Assembly (NCBI GenBank): GCA_905221605.1
Contig: CAJNDS010002548.1
Coordinates: 146,001 to 210,000, forward strand
Source: Symbiodinium natans
Lineage: Eukaryota; Sar; Dinophyceae; Suessiales; Symbiodiniaceae
DNA length: 64,000 nt
Reading direction: 5' to 3'
Below the pieces are notes generated by a model. That model worked only from the letters and a program-made list of their open reading frames with translations, was not told the DNA's origin and made no database searches. Of the stretch, positions 43,613 through 54,500 are shown one piece after another. Both the position numbers and the translations under genes were made by a program. Within the stretch, counting starts at the first letter, position 1, and the number at the start of each line of letters is the position of its first letter.

Positions 43613-44480
43613 GAATTCAAAGGGATGAGCTTAATATAATGTAAAAGGGATGTGTGCGAGTCGAAAAAGGATCCGGGATGAGTGTGTATAATTTTAAAAG
43701 GAATCCATATATAGGCTTTTTCCAAATTCGTAGCCTCCGAGCCGACGCCTTGACATAAAACAGACCCCAAATCAGTGCCACGATTCGGGGCCGAGGGGGG
43801 CTCCTGGACCACCCCCTTGTCGGATTGAACGAAACCAATTTTTCAAATGGTTTCTTAAAGGGAATTAATGGTTTCGGGCCAGTTGGAATGGATGAGGTCG
43901 GCCTTTAAAATCACATCCGGCTTTAACATCATAAGGCCCGGCTTTAAGCCAAGAGACCAAGGCATCCAAATTCGGAGCTTCCGGGCCGGGGCCTTGACAT
44001 AAAACAGGACCCCGAATCAGTGCCATTATTCGGGGCCGAAGGGGGCTCCTGGACCACCCCCCTTGTCGGATTGAACGAAACCAATTTTTCAAATGGTTTC
44101 TTAAAGGGAATTAACGGTTTCGGGCCAGTTGGAATGGATGAGGTCGGCCTTTAAAATCACAAGGTCCGGCTGTAACATCATAAGGCCCGGCTTGAAGCCA
44201 AGAGACCAAGGCATCCAAATTCGGAGCCTCCGGGCCGGGGCCTTGACATAAAACAGGACCCCAAATCAGTGCCATTATTCGGGGCCGAAGGGGGCTCCTG
44301 GACCACCCCCCTTGTCGGATTGAACGAAACCAATTTTTCAAATGGTTTCTTAAAGGGAATTAATGGTTTCGGGCCAGTTGGAATGGATGAGGTCGGCCTT
44401 TAAAATCACAAGGTCCGGCTGTAACATCATAAGGCCCAGCTTTAAGCCGGAGCCTCCGGGCCGAAACAAGCCCCAAGTCT
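43613..44480. repeat. ~247-bp tandem repeat, about three copies plus a diverged one
   Basis: 'ggaattaa(t/c)ggtttcgggcc' starts at 43,861, 44,107 and 44,356 (246 and 249 bp apart); a diverged unit precedes at about 43,613-43,860. Each unit has a minus-strand open frame of 73-76 residues (GGWSRSPLRPRIMALI), repeated with the unit; I treat it as a by-product. Confidence 0.92.
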
Positions 44481-44624
44481 TTAAAAAAATTGCCGGAATT
44501 CGGGAACCGTTTGACTTTAAAGAGGCACCCGCAAACAGCCAGGGGATCCTGAATAAATCGGCCAGATTGACTTTAAAGAGGCGGCCCCTACTAAAAAAGG
44601 CCCAACATTACACCCTAAACCCTT

Positions 44625-44765
44625 ATAAACCCTAAACCCTAAACCCTAAACCCTAAACCCTAAACCCTAAACCCTAAACCCTAAACCCTAAACCCTAAAC
44701 CCTAAACCCTAAACCCTAAACCCTAAACCCTAAACCCTAAACCCTAAACCCTAAACCCTAAACCC
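44625..44765. repeat. Perfect CCCTAAA array, about 20 copies
   Basis: Longest uninterrupted telomere heptamer run in the window. Both sides are ordinary sequence, so it is interstitial. Confidence 0.98.
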
Positions 44766-44934
44766 AGCCCTAAGCCTGTCATCTTGGTACAAAACAAACT
44801 TGATATTTCTATGATACCCTTATTAGTAGTTAACAAGGTGTTGGAACGGAACCGGTTCCAGAATTATGGGGTGTCTATCCTCAGTGGCTACCGGGTCGGT
44901 GTCTGACTATACTGGCAACCGGACGACGTGGGTA

Positions 44935-45285
44935 AACCTAAGGCCAAAACATAGGGATTTTGGCTCATTTGGCGGCCTTGAAAACCGCCCAAATGGCATT
45001 TTTAGTGTTTTTTTTGACCATTTTTTTGCTTTCACAAACCCTCAAGCCAGGGCCAAAACAAAGGGATTTTGGCTAGTTTTGCGGCCTTGGAAACCACCCA
45101 AATTCCAATTTTTAGTGATTTTTGACCATTTTTTGGCTTTCGCAAACCCTCAATCTACGGCCAAAACACAAGGATTTTGGCTAGTTTGGCGGCCCTGGAA
45201 ACCACCCAAATGGCATTTTTTAGTGATGTTTGATCATTTTTGGCCTTCACAAAGCCTCAATCTAGGGCCAAAACATAGGCTCGCG
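44935..45285. repeat. ~108-bp satellite, right part
   Basis: About three units, same orientation as the other two parts, ending at 'ctcgcgacgccctatgg', a remnant of the 32-bp satellite. Confidence 0.9.
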
Positions 45286-45289
45286 ACGC

Positions 45290-46130
45290 CCTATGGAAAA
45301 TTGATGATGTTTGTATTCCTCTCTTACCACGCATGTGTAAAACGTTCCCATATAGAGACATCATAGCTAATAGTGGCGGCGATAAAGACAAGAAAGTTCT
45401 ATTACTGTTAATAATTGCAAACGCTTGCGCGCGCCGCCTCGGCAGCTGGTCCGGCCTGCAGCGGGGTGCAGCGTCTGTTCCAGGGCCCTCCCAGGAAGGT
45501 TCAAGGACAGTCCCAGGCGAACACCAGAAATGGTGCCAAGAAAGTGTCCCAGGGAGGTTTTAGAGGGTTGCAGCGCCTCCAAGTGGTTTTGGCAGGTCCC
45601 ACAGGGCGGGAGGAGGGGGGGTGAGTCAGAGATTTCGGGAAGGAGGGAAGGAAACCAGGTCATGGTCTGCTTGCTCTAGCTCTAGACGCAAAATGGTTGG
45701 AAGCCGAGGCGAACATATCATGAAGGTTCCTGTCTCACATATTTCCGTCAGAAGTTACGCGAGCAATGTGAGACGACAGCGAGAGTGCACAGGAGCTGCT
45801 TGCAAAATGTGGCCCAAAGCTAGGCTATAGCCCTAAGCCCTAAACCCTAATTCCTAAGCCCTACACCCTGCATAAACCCTAAACCCCCAAACGTGCAGCA
45901 CATGATTATTCCCCGATTCCCTCCTGACCCACAGTAAGTGTGCGGGCTAGCAACTTTGTTGGGCTTGAGGTTTAGGGCTTTGGGCTTAAGGGTTTAAGGC
46001 GCCCTCAGCGCCTCAGGGGTTTAGGAGCAAAGAAAAACGCACCGATCCTAAGCCCTGAAGCCTAAACTTACTAAACCTTATCCCTAAACCCTAAACCCCA
46101 AACCGAATCATCATATTATACACAAAGGTT
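45290..46130. other. Unique stretch with no supported gene
   Basis: Overlapping frames of 70-98 residues at 45,333-45,679 on both strands, none convincing. Telomere-like variants at about 45,833-45,895 and 46,080-46,102. Confidence 0.35.
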
Positions 46131-46424
46131 CCTCTTACATGTATATATACATGTATAAATATATTTATATATGTATGTATACACATACCCACAAACTGTG
46201 CTTGTCCCTTTGGGCAGGAACACCTCCTCCCTCCCATCTTCACCTTTTTTTCTGCACCTCGGCGACTTTTTGGGAAAGCGGAGGGTTCTAAACCCTAAAC
46301 CCTAAACCCTAAACCCTAAACCCGAAACCCGAAACCCGAAACCCTAAACCCTCAACCCTAAACCCTAAACCCTAAACCCTAAACCCTAACCCTTAAGTTT
46401 TTTCGGAAGTTCGGGAATTTCGGG

Positions 46425-46690
46425 TCTAGGAAGTACAGGTTCCTGTAGGGTTTAGCAAGTTCAGGCGACTTAAGGTTTAGGAAGTTCAGGTCTTTTAGGG
46501 TTTAGGAAGTTCAGGTTTTTAGGGTTTAGGGAGTTCAGGTTCTTCAGGGTTTAGGGAGGTCAGGTTCTTTCGGGTTAGGAAGTTCAGGATTTTTAGGGTT
46601 TTGGAAGTTCATGTCCTTTAGTGTCTAGGAAGTTCAGGTTCGGGGTTTAGGAAATTCAGGCTTTTTAGGCTTTCAGGAAGTTCAGGTTTT
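46425..46690. repeat. 'ggaagttcaggttc..tttagggttta' repeat, ~30 bp
   Basis: About nine imperfect copies combining aagttcaggtt(c/t) with a TTTAGGG-like half. The telomere-like unit has apparently been joined to another short sequence and amplified. Confidence 0.85.
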
Positions 46691-46799
46691 GGGGGGTTTG
46701 GCAAGTGCAGCACCTTTTTTTTTTTTTGGGGGGGGGGTGGGGGTCCCAAGAGCAGGGCTCAGGGTTTCGGAGTTTTTGTCGGAGTTTTGGGCATGCTTA

Positions 46800-46895
46800 T
46801 TGGCTTTGGGAGGGAAGGAGGGAATGAGGTACGATTCGATAAAGGGTACGTACCTCGTTCCCCTCATTCCCCCCTTCTCAGAACCAGGAGGGTTA
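46800..46895. repeat. Diverged fold-back sequence (MITE-like)
   Basis: 'gggaatgaggtacg' and 'cgtacctcgttcccctcatt' are inverted around 'attcgataaaggg'. The wording matches the fold-back at 57,129-57,237 (ggaatgagggaatgagg) and part of 49,466-49,530. Confidence 0.5.
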
Positions 46896-47639
46896 ACCCT
46901 CAACCCTACACCTTCGTGTGGCTGCTGCTGTATTCTTATCGCACGTGCCCCCGCAGAGATGCCTGCAACGCAGCCGGTTTTGTGTTGGGGCGCGAAACGA
47001 GGGACCCTTGCAACATACCCAAGGGTAACTTATGGGCTGTTTCGGGCCACTTCGGGTTTAGACGCGCTCAAATAGATAAGCAAAGAAACATGCAAATAAT
47101 CAATGAAGAACGATGTGTATTTTATATACGCATACAGTATAGGGTCAAACAGGGCAAGTAGGATTGAGGGTCCCCAATTATCCCTTAAGCCTCACGTGTG
47201 CTTCGTACGAAGGAGGAGGGCCGACCACCCAAGCCCCAAATGGGCGATTGAGAACCCGAACCAAGTATGGGTCTTGTATTCACTTACGGATCCTTGAAAA
47301 GGGGCCCCAAAACCTAAGGGTACAACCTTAAGGTAGAACCCCTAGATTGTAAGGATCTAGGGTTTAGGGTTGTGCCCCGCTTGAACTCCAGACTTCGACT
47401 CGAACAAGGCCTCGACTCGAACCCGCAGGTCCTAACCTCCCCAGCATCACTGATCCAACCCCAGGCCCCCTAGTCCCTAAGCCCTAAACCCTCAACCCTA
47501 AGCCCTAAACCCTAAAACCCTAACCCCTAAGCCCCAAGCCCTAAACCCTAAACCCCAAACCCTAAGCCCCACAGCCCCCAAGTTTCCAAACCCTAGCTAA
47601 GCCCTGAACGCCACGAACCTGAAACAGCACCTGCTAAAC

Positions 47640-48570
47640 CTCAAACCCCAAACCCTAAACCCTAAACCCTAAACCCTAAACCCTAAACCGTAAACCCTAA
47701 ACCCTAAACCCTAAACCCGATAAACCCTTTCTCCCTAAGATCTCCCCGGAAGTCTGGTGCCCAAAGAGCCGCAGGTAGTTTCGAACAGTCATGGCGCTCC
47801 AGGACCTCTCACAAAACGATGGAGGGTTCAGGGTTTAGGGTTTAGGGTTCAGGGTTTAGGGTATAGGGTTTAAGTTTAGGGTTTAGGGTATAGGGTTTAG
47901 GGTTTAGGGTTTAGGGATTCTAAGGGTAGTTTCATGGTCATATAAGAGGGGCCGTGTAAGGACCCAAAGAAGGATCTCTCGCAAAAACCATGGGGGGGGG
48001 GTTTGGGGCCTCTGGATTTTCGGCATTCAGGGGTATTGGGGTGCTAGGGTTTTGGGGTTTAGGGTTTATGGTTTAGGGTTTAGGGTTTAGGGATTCAGGC
48101 ACTTAGGGTTTGGGGATTTTGGGGTTTCGGGGGTGCGAGAAAGGTCGTGCTAGGCATCTACACCATCATCCAGTGCAATCGCACGGTGCCGAGGCTTATG
48201 TTTCCATGCAGCACCTAGACCCCCAGCCCTAAACCCTAAACTAGGGTTCTTCAGCCGAAACGCTAGCTCGCGGCTTAAACTCGACACTCCAATCTCCCTA
48301 GACCCGAAACCCCAAACGCCAAACCCTAAACCCTGAAGCCTGAACGCTAAACCCTAAACCCCAAAAACCCTAAACCCCAAACCCCAAACCCTAAACCATA
48401 AACCCTAAAGCCTAAACCCTAAACCCTAGACCCTAAACCCCAAACCCTAAACCATAAACCCCAAAGCCTAAACCCTAAACCCTAGACCCTAAACCCTAAA
48501 CCCTAAACCCTAAACCCTAAACCCTAAACCCTAAACCCTAAACCCTAAACCCTAAACCCTAAACCCTTAA
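47640..48570. repeat. Dense CCCTAAA/TTTAGGG tracts
   Basis: CCCTAAA at 47,640-47,715, 48,305-48,570; TTTAGGG at 47,825-47,920 and 48,055-48,095. Between them lie short unique stretches; 48,140-48,210 (VVLGIYTIIQCNRTVPRLMF) is protein-like. Confidence 0.9.
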
Positions 48571-48574
48571 CCGA

Positions 48575-51500
48575 CCCCAAACCCTAAACTCCCAGATCCC
48601 AAGCCTGTGCCGCAGGAGAGACATCGATGGATGGCCGCCAATGTCGCCTCTGCTTTTGGAATGTCTGACAGGCCCTGAGGGTTTAGGGTTTAGGGTTGAG
48701 GGTTTAGGGTTTAGGGTTTAGGGTGGCTTTGGGGGTTAGGGTTTAGGGTTTAGGGGGTTTAGGGTTTAGGGCCCGACACTCTCCCCTGCATTGAGAGACT
48801 GAGGGTTGGGTGGTAGGGCGTAGGGTTTAGGGTTTAGGGTTTAGGGTTTAGGGTTTAGGGTTTGGGGTTTGGGCCTTAGGGCTGCTCATGTCCCCTGGGT
48901 TCTGGCTACATTTTCAGCGAGCTTAGATGTGAACGGGGGTTGAAGGGTTCTGGGGTTTGGGGGGGGCTTTTGCTTGGAGGTTCGTGGATACTTCTAACCT
49001 CAAGTGGAAGGCTACTTATGACCTACTTACAAGACTTAGGGGACTTAGGGGGGGGCTTTTACAGGTACAGTTCGAATTGGGGTTCTAAGTACCCTGACCC
49101 TCCAAGTAGGGCTTTTAGGGCTTTTAGGGTTGTTTTGAGGGTCTAGGGCTTCAGGAGGGGTGCGGAGGATTCAGGGCTCGGTTTGGGTGGTTGAGGGTTT
49201 TTGGGTTGGTGTGTTGAGGGTTTAAGAGTTGTTGAAGGTTGGTGGGTTGTGCGTTCAAGGTCGGTGGGTTTTGGCCATTTCTTGTTCTGGGGTCGCGGCT
49301 TCCGCGACGGAATGGTTTCGAGAATGGTGCCTGCTCAGGGTCCACGTCGTGGAGCAAGTCCTGGGCGAGTACAATAACCTCAAGAAGCTCAATGACTTTC
49401 TCGAAGGCTGGCATGCCCCTAACCCCTAGACCTAGCAGGGAAAAACGGAACCCCACAGGCCTTCTTTTATATACCCTATAGTATAAAGGGTACCTCATTC
49501 CCTCATACCCTACTAAGAACCAGTAGGCTTAAATCCTAACCCTGAGCCCCTAAACGAAAGGTGTTCGCTTCTTGATAGTTTTTCCCAGGAGGAGCCCCAC
49601 TTTCCTCTTTTGTGGGTATAATGGAGGGGTGGGAATAATTACAAACAGTGTTGCCTGATGGCCCTTAGATACAATGACAAAAAGCAACCCCCAAAACCCT
49701 TTCCTAATTGTTGAGGCCCCTATATTACATGGTTTAGGACTAATATACTGGAGCTATAATAGCTCCCGAAACCCTAACATAATTTTTGAGGCCCTATATT
49801 ACATGGTTTAGGGCTGACTTTCCGGAGTGTGCTGTTCTTTTGTTTACGGTTCAATTAGGGTTTTGGTTTGTGGACTTAGGGTTTAGGGTGCCTGCTTCCC
49901 TCCTTACTAAAAACCAGTAGGTCTACAGAAGCCCCCCTGGTGCCAGGCAAGAGCAAGCACAAGCATGTCTTCGTGTATTATCAGCGGCCGGACGTTCCCA
50001 ACGATCAGGGGGAGTTGGTCGATGCCAAAGGACCGGGAGGGAAGCCGGATCGCCATCCAATCCTCAAGCATAGGCTCATGGAACCCTGAGCCCTGAACTC
50101 TAAACCCTAAACCCTAAAGTTTTCACCTCCTTTTCCCATCCAACACGCCGCCAGGGTCGGCGGACCCTAAACCCTAAACCCTAAACCCTAAACCCTAAAC
50201 CCTAAACCCTAAACCCTAAACCCTAAACCCTCAGCCCTAAACCCTAAACCCGTAGGTTATTCAAAGGCTTGGAGCTTCAAGGATTCATGTTGCGCCGTCG
50301 GAGCCTGGGCTGGAGCTGAGGCCTACCTCTTCCCGGCAGGGGTCTGGCATACAGGGTTAGGGGTTTGGGGGTCTGGGGTCGTCGGAAGCCCCAAACCCTG
50401 AACCCTGCGGAGGGTTTAGGGTTGAGGATTCAGGGTTCAGGGTTTAGGGTTTGGGAGTTTAGGGCAGTTTAGGGTTTCGGTCTTTGACTTCGCACGGGTG
50501 CGCGCTGTGCCGCAGGAGATGCAAAGCTGATGATCACAACAGGTGAGCATGAAGACGTCAGAATCAAGAACCGGGCGGCGTCCGGGCGGCATGCTCCCCA
50601 ACCCTAAGTTTCCTAAATCCCCTCAAATTTCGCTGTAAAATTCTCTACATCCCCTCAATCTCTAAGCCCACTGTGGCCCCCTAAGTCAAGTAAGTTCCCT
50701 AAACGGCCCTAAACTCGAAAGATCCCCTAAGCCTAAATCCCCTGAATCTCCTAAGTAACCGAAGTCTCCAAAGCCCCCGCGAAGCCCTCGAAATCCCCTA
50801 CGTCCCCTAAATCTCCTGCATCCCCTGAGCCCCTGAATCCCCTACATCCCCGAAAAAACCCCAAAAGCGGCATCCTACAATCGAAGCTCCATGGCTTGTT
50901 TTGCCGGAAAGCCTACATCCCTTTTGCCCTGACATCTACGAAGGTTTTGGGGTTTAGGGCTTAGGGTTCCAAGCCCTGAGCACTACCAAACCCCTGACCA
51001 GCCCCAAAATAAGGCCACCCCAACAGCCTGAAGGTTTAGGGTTTGGGGTTTAGGGTTTAGGGTTTAGGGCTTAGGGAAGGTTAGGCTTAGCCAAGGCTTA
51101 ATTGGGGCCTTATGTTGTTTATGTGGGTGGGTGGTAGGTCGAATAGTCCATGCATAAGCCAGCTTACTTCCCCGACAGCAGCCCACTCGGACGGACATGC
51201 CTAAACAAACTCAGGTCAGCATGAGGCTGACACTATATTCTTGGTCCCTTGCGTATCAAGCCTCACGCTAAATCCTAAACCCTAAACCCTAAACCCTAAA
51301 CCCTAAACCCTAAACCCTAAACCCTAAGGTGCAGGATCCCATAAGCCAAGGTCTACTTCCTCCGGAACGTCGCCGACTCTAAGCCGGTCAAGGCTGGGTT
51401 TCAGATAAAAGATCAGGGGTTTAGGGTTTAGGGTCCGTGGGGTTTAGGGTTTAGGGTTTAGGGTTTGGGGTTTAGGGTTTAGGGTTTAGGGTTTGGGCAA

Positions 51501-54500
51501 TTTAGGGTTTTGGGTTTAGGGTTAAGGGGGCGTGTTGGGTTTAGGAATTGAGGTTTGGGGTTCGCCGCAAGGCCCCTAAACCCTCAACCCGGCTAGGGGT
51601 TTAGGGTTGATCTCTGGAGCTTAGGGTGTAGGTTTAGATTTAGGTTTAACCTTAAATCCGACACCCCATGACGCAGGCTGACGTAGCCTCGGATGGCGAC
51701 CTACTCTTTGGGGAGCCTTGGCTGTGGAAGGAAACAGCTTCAACCCTAAACCCTAAACCCTCAACCCTCATGAAGCCCCAAAACAAGACTCGTGTTAGTC
51801 AGTATGGGCGCCTCGGCCGCGGAAGAGCCTTCTACGAAGGCTAAACCCTAAACCCTAAACCCTAAACCCTAAACCCTAAACCCTAAACCCTAAACTGGCC
51901 CTAAACCCTAAACCCTAAACCCCAAACCCCAAACCCTAAACCCTAAACCCCAAGCCTCAAGATCGTTTTGAGGCACCATGCCAGACACCCAAAACCCAGT
52001 GCCCTCAGTCGGCTTGGGGGTTTTAAGGGTTTAGGGTTTAACGGTTTAGGGTTTGGGGATTCAGGGTTTGGGTTTGGGGAGTCAGGGTTAGGGTTAGGGT
52101 TTAGGGATCTAGGGCTGAGGGTTTGGAAGGGTTTAGGGTTGAGGGCTTTGGTTTGGGCACTGGCCGGAAGGCTTTGCCACTAAACCGCTGTGAGTACCCA
52201 CGACGGCTGCTGGGCTCAACTGGGACTCGATCGTTGATCCAGGCACTCAAGGCATGTTGCCGCGCACGAATGGGCTGCGCTCACACGTGCTCAAGATGTT
52301 GAGCCAAGAGCCGACTATGCTGCCCCATATGCACTTGATGCACCCATGGCTGAACGGCCTGTTTGTCACAAAGCAACAGCATTCGGGCGCGCGGCGATGG
52401 CGCGCAGCAGTCGTGCGCGTGGCACTAGCCAGACACAGTGGGGTTTAGGGTTTACGGTTTTAGAGCACAGGATGTGGGTCTTTGGGGATTTAGGATTTTG
52501 TGTCTGGCCAGAGAGGCGCTGGAGGGCTCAGCACGACTTCAGCCTTGCCCTAAGCCCTAACCCTGGCCTAGACCCTAGACCCTAAACCCTAAACCCCAAA
52601 CCCAAGACCCTGTACCCTAAACCCTAAACCCCAAACCCTAAGCCCTAAACCCCAAACCCCAAACCCTAAACCCTATACCCTAAACCCTATACCCTAAACC
52701 CTAAACCCCAACCCTAACTAACCACCAGGGAAGCCTCAGCCGCAGCTCCCGCAACCCCCGTTGCCTAGGAGATGGCCGCGTCGCCACTGGAGAGCGCCTG
52801 GGCTTTTAGGAAGCCCTAAACCCTAAACCGTAAACCCGAAACCCTAAACCCTGAACCCTAAACCCTAAACCCTGAACCCTAAACCCTAAACCCTAAACCC
52901 TAAAACCTAAACCCTAAACCCTAAGAAGGCCTCCCTGACCTTTCTTAGAGTGAAGAAGGGGTATAGAAGGGCCCTTCAGCAATGGTTGATGGCTTAGGGT
53001 TCGGGGTCTGAGGATTCAGGGTTTGGCGGCTCATGGTTTGAGGGTTTAAGGTTTAGGGTTTGAGGGTTTAGGGTTTAGGGTTTCGGGTTTAGGGTTTAGG
53101 GTTTAGGGTTTGAGGGTTTGAGGGTTTGAGGGTTCAGGGTTGAGGGCGTAGGGGACATGTTCAGCGCTGAGGTCTTCCTAAATCCTTAAAGATCCAGAAG
53201 CCCTAAACCCTAAGCCCTAACCCTTAAACCCTAAACCCCTAAGCCCTAAACCCTGAACCCTAAGCCCTAAACCCTAAACCCTATACCCTAAACCCTAAAC
53301 CCTAGACCCTAGACCCTAGACCTTAGACCCTAAACCCGAACCTGGCCGACCTCAGGTTTGAACACAGGCCCGGGGCGAGGGCGCCGGGTGGTGTCGGATC
53401 TTCTTGGCGTTTCGGGATTGGAGTTGAGCCAAGGTTTCAGGCTGTGGGATGGGTTTAGGGTTTAGGGTTTAGGGTTTAGGGTTTAGGGTTTAGGGTTTAG
53501 GGTTTAGGGTTCAGGGTTTAGGGTTTAGGGCTTTTAGGGTTGAGGAGTCTTCAAGGAGTTCAGGGTTTAGGGTCTAGAGCCTAGGGCCCAGGAAGTCGAT
53601 ATTTAGTGTTTCGCGTTCAGAGGAAAGTAAGGGCTTCGGAATTTAGGGCTGAGGCTCTTCTGGTCTAGGACAACTACTGGTGGGCGGTTCCCCGCCATAC
53701 GGCCATTTTTTTTGCCAATGCAACCCTATGATCCCTCGTACACCCCGCTGTTCGAAGCATCAGTCCGGAACCCTGAACCCGGAACCCTGAACGGCTTAGG
53801 GCACCCTAAACCCTAGACCCTAGACCCTAAACCCTAAACCCTAAACCCTACACCCTAAACCCTAAACCCTAAACGCTGAAGCCTGGAGTTTGGAGTTGTG
53901 ACGCATTCACCCATGTAGTTTAGGGACCTTCCTCCCCAGGCCGAGCGCTAAAGGCACTGCGAGCCTTAGGGTTTAGGGTTTAGGGTTTAGGGTTTAGAGT
54001 TTAGGGTTTAGGGTTTAGGGTTTAAGGCAACGGCGTTATTCTCTACGGGTGTAGGGTTTCGGGTTTCATGTAAAAGCTTAGTGTGCTACACATCCATGTT
54101 ATCGAGGCTTATTTGAAGGTCCTAGCGAGCAGCCGCTTAAACCGTTCCTTCGAAACGCAAAAAGACCGAAGCATAAAGCTACAGACCCTAGACCCTAAAT
54201 CCTTAAACCCTCAACTCTAAACCTACAAACCCCAAACCCTAAACCCTAAAGCCTAAATCCTAAGCCTACAAACCCCAAACCCTAAACCCTTAAGCCTAAA
54301 CCCTAAACCTATAGACCCCTAAAACCTAAACCCTGAGCCTAAACCCTAAACCCGAGACCCCAAACCCGAAACCCTAAACCCTAAACCCCAACCCCAAACC
54401 CTAAACCCTAAACCCTATACCCTAGCCTTAAGGGTGCCAGCCTGAGTCGAGCCAGGACTTTTGGACGTCTTCAAACCTCTGGTGAGCCAGGCAGCTGCAA

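Larger units (their letters stand above)
41709..44931. mobile_element. Possible second insert, ~3.2 kb, repeat-rich
   Basis: It interrupts a 108-bp satellite unit: the unit stops after 'cacaaaccct' at 41,705 and resumes with 'aaacctaaggcc' at about 44,934. The ends are short inverted repeats, acccaagtcgtcc and ggacgacgtgggt (12 of 13 match). A 7-8-bp flanking repeat (aaacccta / aaaccta) is imperfect. Inside are G-rich tracts, 125-bp and ~247-bp tandem repeats and telomere-like runs, and no gene. Could also be a chance boundary between repeat families. Confidence 0.45.

Noticed and set aside
43613-44341. Three repeated minus-strand frames of 73-76 residues as a gene family
   Set aside because: They repeat only because the ~247-bp DNA unit repeats; no start context or homologue recognised.
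44625-44765. Possible true telomere or chromosome end
   Set aside because: The array is internal with unique sequence on both sides, and heptamers occur in both orientations across the window.
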